A stretch of DNA of 64,000 nucleotides, from positions 7,820,501 to 7,884,500 of the forward strand of contig JAKJHU010000024.1 of the NCBI GenBank assembly GCA_022316685.1, given 5' to 3'. The notes under the pieces are model-generated. The model did not search any database. It saw nothing but the letters and a program-made list of their open reading frames with translations, and had not been told where the DNA came from. Below are positions 59,501-64,000 of the stretch, piece after piece. The position numbers were made by a program, and so were the translations under genes. This DNA is from Progne subis subis (lineage: Eukaryota; Chordata; Aves; Passeriformes; Hirundinidae). Position 1 is the first letter of the stretch. Every line of letters starts with the position of its first letter.

Positions 59501-62500
59501 AAATTTTATCCGCAGTGCAAAGCCATAGATAAATGTAGTTTTAACACAGTACAAGAAAATTTGGTTAAAGTTTTTCTTCTAGTAACTATGTCTTTAATTC
59601 TAAAAAATGTTTGGGGTTTTTAGTTTCAGTTGTAAAGAATCTGGTCATACCAAGAGTGTGCTATAAGGGCAAATTATTTTTAAAAAATTTCCGTGATCTT
59701 TGACTAACACTTACTTGCTTAAACATTTTATAATACTGAGGAGAATCATTAGTATAGAAATCGTTTAAAGCGGTTTTAATATTTTTTGTCTTTTTTTCTT
59801 CCAAGTTGGCCTTGATATAAAGCAAACATATACAGCCTTCTACTTAACACCAAAAACAGAGGGAAGTAAGGTGGTCACAAATCAAAAATTGAAAGCTGAA
59901 TCTACACTTGGTGTATGTTATGGCTCACCCCAAAGCCTGCCAGCAGCAGAAGTAGATACAGGTAAATGGTCAGGTCACAATGTCTGGCTAAAACAGAAGT
60001 CAACAGAAATTGAATTTTGCTTTCACTAGGGAGCTAGAACTTTATTTATCCCTGCTGTTTCTTTCTCAAAGGTAATAAAAATACAACTCTGCTGCTTCTA
60101 GTTGTCAAGTACTACAGTGCAATTCTTTGATGATTTTGAAAGTAAGAAAAATCATGGGTGTTTGGTATCCAATGTAACTGTTTGAATTTCTGTATTATAT
60201 TTATCTAGGAGGCAGATCAAAACAGGAGATTGCCTACAAGAAATACGGAAACAGAGAATGCAACCACCGCTGTAAAAATAAAGATGTGTGTGGGCATGAC
60301 TGCTGTGAGTTTCATTTTATCTCCAACTTCTGATACTTTTAGACAAATGCAATTTAGAACAGCTCCCATCATACCAATGCCTCCGTTAACAGAAACAATA
60401 CAAGCATGAGAATGGGGCCTGAGTTGTTAAGATGCAGTCATAAAAGTAGTTACAAACAGCTTTGTCAGTAACACTTTCATAGGCACTACAATGATTAATC
60501 ATACTTTTTCTACTTAGCATATGAGTTAAGAAAATGTCAGGCTTGTTATACTTTTATGTAAGTACTGTGTTAGATCTTGTAGTTAGCATGTTCAATCTTT
60601 TAACAGAAGATAGTAAGCTTAGTGGCAAAGTTTTTCAAAGTAATTTGAAAATAATTAGGATTTAACCATTATAACTAATCTAAAGATTATTTTGCTTCAT
60701 TTTCTCAGGTAAAACTGGAGTACCTCCAAAGTCACAGATGAGTGGAGACACAGAGTTTTCTTTGTACCTAGCTGATTTAAGGAGCAGAAACTCAGTTTCA
60801 TCTATACCGCCAGTAAAACGCCTAAAGGTTCACTTGAATGCAGTCAGCCATTTCATAGGTTTCTTTTAATCTGTTACCTATTTGTAGACATTGTTTGCAG
60901 AGAGAATTTTCTCACTAAATATGTACATTCAGGTTTGACTTTTCTGTGTGGAGTGCAAAAAGTAAAGAAGTACAAAGCTCCAGGAATCTTTGACAGGTTC
61001 TGCTGTTCTTTGGGACACTTCCAATGGTTCACTTTTGTGCCTGTCCTCTGTATTTTTTTCTTTTATGGCATTTGATAGATTGTGGTTGGTGAGATTCAGA
61101 GGCATTTTTGCAAGGTACTGTACTGTGACTTGGTTTGGCAGAATATGACCTGAATGAAACAAACTCTGATATTTATTAGTCATGCTACTAAGAGTCCTTT
61201 TTCACTGGTAGGTAGATCCACTTGCTTATAAGAAAGCCATCCATATTAGTTTTAAACTTCTGAAAGATTTTGTGGCTTGCACTTCATTCTGCTGAATGTA
61301 GTGTTAAACTAGGTCTTTCTGCAGCAAGAATGATATTTGAGGTGTTGGAGGGTTTTCTTTCCACCTCACAGCTTTGTTTGCTTATTTGTTTACAATAGAT
61401 GCTTATTTAGCCTATAGCTAATACAGATGAGAGTCAACCAGTCTGGCTTTGCCAGGGTGCTTGGATACCTCCACTAGCAGCACATAATTCAAACCTTTTT
61501 AACTGAGTACGTTAGATAAGCAGACATCAGAATGCTTTTATGACATTTAAATATTATGCTAACTTAGGATATTAATGATGTCATTAAACTTGTTAAAAAA
61601 TAACAGTTCTCAGTATGTTTGTATCTTAAAAGTTAAAATATTTTGCTTTCTTTAGATGCAGATGTTAAATCAAGCTGAAAACGTGGATCTCAAACAATTT
61701 GCTTTTACACCTAAGTCTTTATTGCCAGCCTTGCCAAGGTACTGCTAAGAATTATTTTGTGAATAAAATTATTTTGTAACTTTCTGCAACTATTTTACTG
61801 ACATGTCACTGATTTACTCTTTTTAAATAGGTCCAGCAATAAACTGTCATCTTCATCACCTTCAGTGGACCAGATAGATAATATTAATACCTTAGAAATA
61901 TCTCAGAAACAACTGCAACCTTGGAATTGTGGAAAGAGTAGTAAGTTCTTGCTAATGTTTAAAATTACAGTGTTCACTGTTTTGATCTTTAAATTAATGC
62001 TTCATATTTTTCTACCACAGATAAAAGCAGATCCTATTTTTCAGATGCTTTGAATGTGGACTTTGAACTGAGAGATGATATTTGGGATGATATCGATGAT
62101 GAGAAATTGGTATTTGCTAGTAATTTTGTCAGTAGAGAATTAGGTAAGGTTATTTCAACAAACTTTTTTCTTTCCTACAGACAAATTATTCTATGGGCTA
62201 TTACTTGAGAATAAATTATTATAGTATACAATGAATAGAGCCACCTGAAGCTTTTGGTTAATCAACTTGACTGACAGGTTTATTATTCTACCGTGAATGT
62301 CATATATATTTTGACAAATCTAATACAGAAGGGAGAGTTTAAAAAGCCACAATTAAAATTTTTTTGATGGCCTGCAACTGCATTTTTTTTGTTGCACAAT
62401 GTATAATGACTGTATATCTCTGCTTATCTTTATATTAGCCCAAAACCCACAGAAGAAATATTTCATGTGTTAAGACACTTTCATAATTTTCAAAGTATTA

Positions 62501-63909
62501 TTTATCATGTCATGTGAAATATTTACAGGGTTGTGGCTGCTTCTCGACACTCTTTACAACTTTAATTCTTTCACAGAACATGGAAATACCTGCCTTCAAA
62601 TTCCAGATGAATGTCAACCCCTCTGCCAGTATACAGCAAGCAAAACCACAGATAACCGATCAAAAGAGTAAGACTTACATAATTTACTACTATTCTATTC
62701 AGTTTCAAATATTGTCTGAATCTCACATGTATCTGTGTAATCAAATATACAGAGGTTGTTCACTCATAAAAGTGAGTGAAATTTCAGTGTTTAAAATATG
62801 TGAATTGTTGAATGATTTTAATTTGGTTTTTATTTAAGTGTGTAGGGAATAAGTAGAAAATCCTGAACTGAAAAGCGAATAATTTTGCACTTCTGTAATA
62901 GTACTGAAATTATTCAACTTGGTGTTTGCAGTTCATGCACAGTACAACACGAGACCAATATTCAGAACTCAGATGCTTCTATGGTTAATAGCACATCAAA
63001 AGTGAATTTACCTGTACAGAATAGAAATATAACTTTGGTGAGTAAACATATATTGATAACAGAATTTTCTATAATTAGAGTATTTATTGTGTAAATATAT
63101 GTGCCATACCTGACTTATTAATCAGTTAGGATATCCTAAATTTCTGAACCTCTCTGTGTTGTCCAAACCTGCATGCATTCTGTGTTCAGTGGGATATTCC
63201 TGATACAAAGAAATGAATTTACTTTATATAGCATGATCTCAAACTGTTTACTCAATTTGATAGTTTCTCCATCCATTGTATAGCTAGACTCATCCCATGC
63301 CTGGTCCTTGTAAAACACCCTAGTATCAATTAAATTCCAGTACTACACTCTACAACAGTCTGGGAGTTTCAGTTGGTTTAAACTTATATACTTTTTAACT
63401 TTTATGTTGCAGTTCAGTTTTCAAGGAAAAAAGCATTCAAGTCCTTCTCAAGAGCAAAAAAATGTACAGTGTTCTTCCATCCCAGAAATAATCTCTGACT
63501 CTTCCAAATTCACTAGAAAAGAAGATTTTTTTATTTTCACAAAAGAACAGGAAAAAGAAGTCGATCCTAGGTAATAAAAACTTATATATGTTTTTCTGTT
63601 TCCTTTGTGTTCTGGTGCTTAGGTCTCCAAGGAAAACAGAACTTTAGCAATGTGGTAGTTTCTGATATTCATTGTTTAAAAGTTTAGTTTTCACAATAAT
63701 AGTAACAATTAACTGTTCTTAAAAGAGAAATTACTGAAAATTACTTTGTTTATCTTGGTTTCTCTTGACTCTATTTAGTGTTCCTGATTCCGTAGGTTTT
63801 GATGTGCTATACCTAATTTGTTTGTTTCTTAATCTTCTTTAGATATCTTCTTGATGATGAATCTAATGATGTCAAGCCCTTTCTTGGAATATTTGATGGT
63901 ATTTTGTAA
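34338..63909 (+). CDS. HFM1: HFM1 meiotic ATP-dependent DNA helicase (MER3 homolog), complete, 38 coding exons
   Basis: Germline superfamily-2 (Ski2-like) helicase of the ZMM crossover pathway, acting on meiotic recombination intermediates in the nucleus. Exons: 34338-34408, 34789-34910, 36314-36611, 37350-37615, 39081-39128, 40809-40879, 41357-41489, 43671-43822, 44172-44249, 44387-44548, 44973-45173, 45255-45343, 45976-46019, 46110-46211, 47531-47676, 48095-48189, 49001-49134, 50018-50065, 50973-51053, 51679-51770, 52566-52672, 52759-52806, 53011-53108, 53196-53327, 56128-56213, 57115-57198, 57419-57576, 58270-58373, 59806-59961, 60209-60304, 60709-60827, 61656-61738, 61831-61940, 62021-62143, 62577-62667, 62932-63037, 63413-63570, 63843-63909. 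They sum to 4359 nt, or 1452 residues (human about 1435), with every phase compatible. GSGKT 307-311, DEVH 412-415, SAT 459-461, YHHAGM 587-592 and [10 protein letters not shown] 652-661 are intact. A winged-helix/Sec63-like region spans roughly 670-1090 and a Cys-rich finger 1153-1168. The N- and C-terminal tails are fast-evolving. The start is set by homology ([12 protein letters not shown]). Confidence 0.96.
34789..34910 (+). CDS. HFM1: HFM1 coding exon 2
   Basis: Residues 24-65, including [19 protein letters not shown], a moderately conserved acidic N-terminal block. Acceptor AAAAATAG, donor ATGG|GTAAAG. A CR1 lies 13 bp past the donor. Confidence 0.9.
34924..35022 (-). repeat. Short CR1 3' fragment next to an HFM1 splice donor
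   Basis: GAATAGAATCACAGAGTCAT followed by GATCAAGTCCACCTGTAAAC and a diverged GCACTGCCAAGTCC-like block. It starts 13 bp after the donor of the HFM1 exon ending at 34910. Confidence 0.8.
36314..36611 (+). CDS. HFM1: HFM1 coding exon 3
   Basis: Residues 65-164, a polar, low-conservation N-terminal linker. Acceptor TTTTTGTAG, donor AAAAG|GTGAGT. Support is the open frame of 298 nt with matching phases; homology is weak. Confidence 0.85.
37350..37615 (+). CDS. HFM1: HFM1 coding exon 4
   Basis: Residues 164-253. Begins LFKKSGNIH, recognisable against mammalian HFM1, and ends [10 protein letters not shown]. Acceptor CTTTTGCAG, donor ACAG|GTAATT. Confidence 0.88.
38290..38860 (+). repeat. CR1 LINE fragment with reverse-transcriptase remnant
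   Basis: Plus-oriented piece of CR1 ORF2 and its downstream part. At about 38358-38402 one frame reads [14 protein letters not shown], the conserved RT motif A block, with the catalytic Asp replaced by Ala. Further on are the GCCCCAGGG and AACAGCAGCCTGGGCTTTCTT blocks typical of CR1. It has lost its 3' tail and is broken by stops and frameshifts. Lies in the HFM1 intron between coding exons 4 and 5. Confidence 0.85.
39081..39128 (+). CDS. HFM1: HFM1 coding exon 5
   Basis: Residues 253-269, ending EILRAVTEI, which matches the conserved VTEIP junction. Acceptor TTCTTTAG, donor ATAC|GTATCC (weak at +4 and beyond). Confidence 0.85.
40809..40879 (+). CDS. HFM1: HFM1 coding exon 6
   Basis: Residues 269-292: [20 protein letters not shown], the Q-motif-like block before the helicase core. 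Acceptor GCTCTCAAG, donor GAT|GTAAGT. Confidence 0.92.
41357..41489 (+). CDS. HFM1: HFM1 coding exon 7, Walker A
   Basis: Residues 293-337 with the ATP-binding motif [11 protein letters not shown] (302-311), followed by [19 protein letters not shown]. Donor TACA|GTAAGT. Confidence 0.97.
41490..43670 (+). other. HFM1 intron 7, nothing recognised
   Basis: A 2.2-kb intron within the helicase core region. Unique AT-rich sequence apart from the G8-A12 run. Confidence 0.75.
43028..43047. repeat. G8-A12 homopolymer junction
   Basis: Eight G followed by twelve A inside an HFM1 intron. Confidence 0.8.
43671..43822 (+). CDS. HFM1: HFM1 coding exon 8, motif Ia/Ib
   Basis: Residues 337-387: [14 protein letters not shown], then [11 protein letters not shown] and DIIITTP. 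Acceptor TTGTTTTTAG, donor CCT|GTAGGT. Confidence 0.97.
44172..44249 (+). CDS. HFM1: HFM1 coding exon 9, first half of DEVH box
   Basis: Residues 388-413: [14 protein letters not shown] through VRLFLIDE. The DEVH box is split by the next intron after DE. Confidence 0.97.
44387..44548 (+). CDS. HFM1: HFM1 coding exon 10, DEVH second half and SAT
   Basis: Residues 414-467: starts [20 protein letters not shown] and ends [13 protein letters not shown], with motif III SAT at 459-461. Acceptor CTGATAG, donor GAT|GTAAGA. Confidence 0.97.
44973..45173 (+). CDS. HFM1: HFM1 coding exon 11
   Basis: Residues 468-534: [17 protein letters not shown], then [15 protein letters not shown]. Links the two RecA-like domains. 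Donor GTG|GTACAA, followed by an 81-bp intron. Confidence 0.96.
45255..45343 (+). CDS. HFM1: HFM1 coding exon 12, motif IV
   Basis: Residues 535-564: [19 protein letters not shown]. Acceptor TTTATAG, donor AAAG|GTACTT. Confidence 0.96.
45976..46019 (+). CDS. HFM1: HFM1 coding exon 13
   Basis: Residues 564-579: [15 protein letters not shown] 44-nt exon with acceptor TTGCATAG and donor AGAG|GTAAAT. Confidence 0.93.
46110..46211 (+). CDS. HFM1: HFM1 coding exon 14
   Basis: Residues 579-613: [20 protein letters not shown], then [14 protein letters not shown] is the Ski2-family motif in RecA domain 2. Confidence 0.97.
46212..47530 (+). other. HFM1 intron 14, nothing recognised
   Basis: A 1.3-kb intron. 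The 70-codon antisense frame at 46390-46602 shows no recognisable feature. Confidence 0.75.
47531..47676 (+). CDS. HFM1: HFM1 coding exon 15, motifs V and VI
   Basis: Residues 613-661: [20 protein letters not shown] and [10 protein letters not shown] (652-661), the arginine-bearing motif VI. Donor CAG|GTAAGT. Confidence 0.97.
48095..48189 (+). CDS. HFM1: HFM1 coding exon 16
   Basis: Residues 662-693: [20 protein letters not shown]. Acceptor CTTTCAG, donor GCAG|GTAACT. Confidence 0.96.
48438..48457. repeat. AT microsatellite
   Basis: About ten AT units in an HFM1 intron. Confidence 0.85.
49001..49134 (+). CDS. HFM1: HFM1 coding exon 17, winged-helix region
   Basis: Residues 693-738: [18 protein letters not shown], then [13 protein letters not shown]. 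Acceptor GCACTAG, donor TATG|GTTTGT (weaker). Confidence 0.96.
50018..50065 (+). CDS. HFM1: HFM1 coding exon 18
   Basis: Residues 738-754: [16 protein letters not shown] 48-nt exon, acceptor CATGAAG, donor CAAG|GTAAGT. Confidence 0.93.
50539..50589. repeat. 51-nt T homopolymer
   Basis: Uninterrupted T run in the HFM1 intron between coding exons 18 and 19. No LINE or retrocopy flanks recognised on either side. Confidence 0.9.
50973..51053 (+). CDS. HFM1: HFM1 coding exon 19
   Basis: Residues 754-781: [20 protein letters not shown]. Acceptor TTTGACAG, donor ACAG|GTAACA. Confidence 0.95.
51679..51770 (+). CDS. HFM1: HFM1 coding exon 20
   Basis: Residues 781-811: [19 protein letters not shown]. 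Start of the Sec63-like region. Acceptor TTTTACAG, donor TTG|GTAATT. Confidence 0.96.
52566..52672 (+). CDS. HFM1: HFM1 coding exon 21
   Basis: Residues 812-847: [20 protein letters not shown]. Acceptor TATTACAG, donor TCAG|GTATTA. The next intron is only 86 bp. Confidence 0.95.
52759..52806 (+). CDS. HFM1: HFM1 coding exon 22
   Basis: Residues 847-863: [16 protein letters not shown]. Acceptor GTGCATAG, donor ACTG|GTAAAT. Confidence 0.95.
53011..53108 (+). CDS. HFM1: HFM1 coding exon 23
   Basis: Residues 863-896: [20 protein letters not shown], then VTR. Donor AGAT|GTATGG is chosen because it restores the conserved TRWLSDF junction. The competing GT 5 nt downstream would frameshift. Confidence 0.93.
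53196..53327 (+). CDS. HFM1: HFM1 coding exon 24
   Basis: Residues 896-940: [20 protein letters not shown], then [20 protein letters not shown]. Acceptor TTTTACAG, donor ATTG|GTAGGT, followed by a 2.8-kb intron. Confidence 0.95.
53328..56127 (+). other. HFM1 intron 24, longest in the coding region
   Basis: A 2.8-kb intron. A GC-richer patch at about 54.07-54.32 kb carries two overlapping short open frames but no recognised repeat or exon. Confidence 0.75.
56128..56213 (+). CDS. HFM1: HFM1 coding exon 25
   Basis: Residues 940-968: [20 protein letters not shown], a helix-hairpin-helix-like segment of the Sec63 region. Acceptor TTTCACAG, donor TTG|GTAACT. Confidence 0.95.
57115..57198 (+). CDS. 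HFM1: HFM1 coding exon 26
   Basis: Residues 969-996: [20 protein letters not shown]. Acceptor TCTTTGCAG, donor ACAG|GTACAT. Confidence 0.95.
57419..57576 (+). CDS. HFM1: HFM1 coding exon 27
   Basis: Residues 997-1049: [20 protein letters not shown], then [14 protein letters not shown], the Ig-like/beta part of the Sec63 region. Acceptor TCCCTTAG, donor TTAT|GTATGT. Confidence 0.94.
58270..58373 (+). CDS. HFM1: HFM1 coding exon 28
   Basis: Residues 1049-1084: [20 protein letters not shown], then [15 protein letters not shown]. Acceptor CATTACAG, donor TATG|GTAGGT. Confidence 0.94.
58374..59805 (+). other. HFM1 intron 28, nothing recognised
   Basis: A 1.4-kb AT-rich intron without recognisable repeats or exons. 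Confidence 0.75.
59806..59961 (+). CDS. HFM1: HFM1 coding exon 29
   Basis: Residues 1084-1136: [14 protein letters not shown], then a poorly conserved polar stretch. Acceptor CTTCCAAG, donor ACAG|GTAAAT. Confidence 0.9.
60209..60304 (+). CDS. HFM1: HFM1 coding exon 30, Cys-rich finger
   Basis: Residues 1136-1168: [19 protein letters not shown] plus a split Cys. Cys at 1153, 1157, 1163, 1167 and 1168 with His 1155 and 1165 suggest a zinc-binding element conserved in HFM1. Confidence 0.94.
60709..60827 (+). CDS. HFM1: HFM1 coding exon 31
   Basis: Residues 1168-1207, ending [10 protein letters not shown], a conserved basic motif that could act as a nuclear localisation signal. Donor AAG|GTTCAC is weak, but phase and homology place it here. 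Confidence 0.9.
61656..61738 (+). CDS. HFM1: HFM1 coding exon 32
   Basis: Residues 1208-1235: [18 protein letters not shown], aligning with the conserved DLKEFGFTP block. Acceptor TTCTTTAG, donor CAAG|GTACTG. Confidence 0.92.
61831..61940 (+). CDS. HFM1: HFM1 coding exon 33
   Basis: Residues 1235-1272, a Ser-rich low-conservation tail. Acceptor TTAAATAG, donor AGTA|GTAAGT. The following intron is 80 bp. Confidence 0.86.
62021..62143 (+). CDS. HFM1: HFM1 coding exon 34
   Basis: Residues 1272-1313: [20 protein letters not shown], an acidic block shared with mammalian HFM1. Acceptor TACCACAG, donor TTAG|GTAAGG. Confidence 0.92.
62577..62667 (+). CDS. HFM1: HFM1 coding exon 35
   Basis: Residues 1313-1343. 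No strong homology recalled. Supported by acceptor TTTCACAG, donor AAGA|GTAAGA and a phase that links both neighbours. Confidence 0.8.
62932..63037 (+). CDS. HFM1: HFM1 coding exon 36
   Basis: Residues 1343-1378, polar tail. Acceptor GTTTGCAG, donor TTG|GTGAGT, compatible phase. Confidence 0.8.
63413..63570 (+). CDS. HFM1: HFM1 coding exon 37
   Basis: Residues 1379-1431, including [17 protein letters not shown], which resembles the VDFFIRN...KKEVDF stretch of mammals. Acceptor TATGTTGCAG, donor CTAG|GTAATA. Confidence 0.9.
63843..63909 (+). CDS. HFM1: HFM1 terminal coding exon 38
   Basis: Residues 1431-1452, ending FLGIFDGIL and TAA at 63907-63909. The LLGIFDGIF-like terminus is the conserved C-terminus of vertebrate HFM1. 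Acceptor CTTCTTTAG. Confidence 0.95.
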
Positions 63910-64000
63910 AACATGTAAAGAAAATACATTTTAAGTGCTGGGGAAAGAACTTACAGCCAATTTTACAGTGAAGGCTTCAGTCAAGAGAATTTGATTTCTG
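63910..64000 (+). other. HFM1: Start of HFM1 3' UTR
   Basis: Sequence after the stop codon. No canonical AATAAA in the 91 nt available, only AATACA at about 63926, so the polyadenylation site is probably outside the window. Confidence 0.7.

Overview
This is a vertebrate nuclear window and almost certainly avian. It carries CR1 LINE fragments in both orientations whose 3' ends carry the typical AGAATCACAGAA / ATTCTATGATT tail. The two genes are split into many exons with GT-AG introns, some as short as 80-112 bp, and there are CpG-island promoters. A songbird or another neoavian is plausible, but the species cannot be fixed from sequence alone.

Layout. (1) 1-9.46 kb, minus strand: the 5' half of CDC7, the DBF4-dependent replication kinase. 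Seven coding exons give 298 codons, from the start codon at 7597-7599 to part of kinase insert II at 632. The C-terminal half lies off the left edge. A candidate noncoding exon 1 sits in a dense CpG island at about 8.8-9.46 kb with GC boxes, CCAAT boxes and a perfect G-quadruplex motif. (2) 9.5-31 kb: intergenic DNA with no supportable protein gene. It holds one CR1 fragment, low-complexity tracts and a second small CpG island at about 28.80-28.98 kb. (3) 31.1-31.7 kb: a third CpG island, containing eight identical tandem copies of a 27-bp unit, followed by E2F-like sites and consensus splice donors. It is the best candidate for the HFM1 promoter. (4) 34.3-63.9 kb, plus strand: the complete coding region of HFM1, the meiotic Ski2-like (MER3) DNA helicase. 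I could thread 38 coding exons, all phase-compatible, giving 4359 nt or 1452 residues plus a stop at 63907-63909. Helicase motifs are intact: GSGKT at 307-311, DEVH at 412-415, SAT at 459-461 and [10 protein letters not shown] at 652-661. A Sec63-like region and a Cys-rich finger near residues 1153-1168 follow.

The two genes are head to head, as I recall for mammals, with about 25 kb between their first coding exons. CDC7 fires replication origins and also acts in meiosis. HFM1 drives crossover formation. The neighbourhood is conserved synteny rather than an operon-like unit. I found no evidence of a wholly new biological system. The most interesting points are the perfect 27-bp minisatellite inside the putative HFM1 promoter island, candidate HFM1 leader exons, exon-like segments in HFM1 introns that break frame, a CR1 inserted 13 bp past a splice donor, and a 51-nt T homopolymer.
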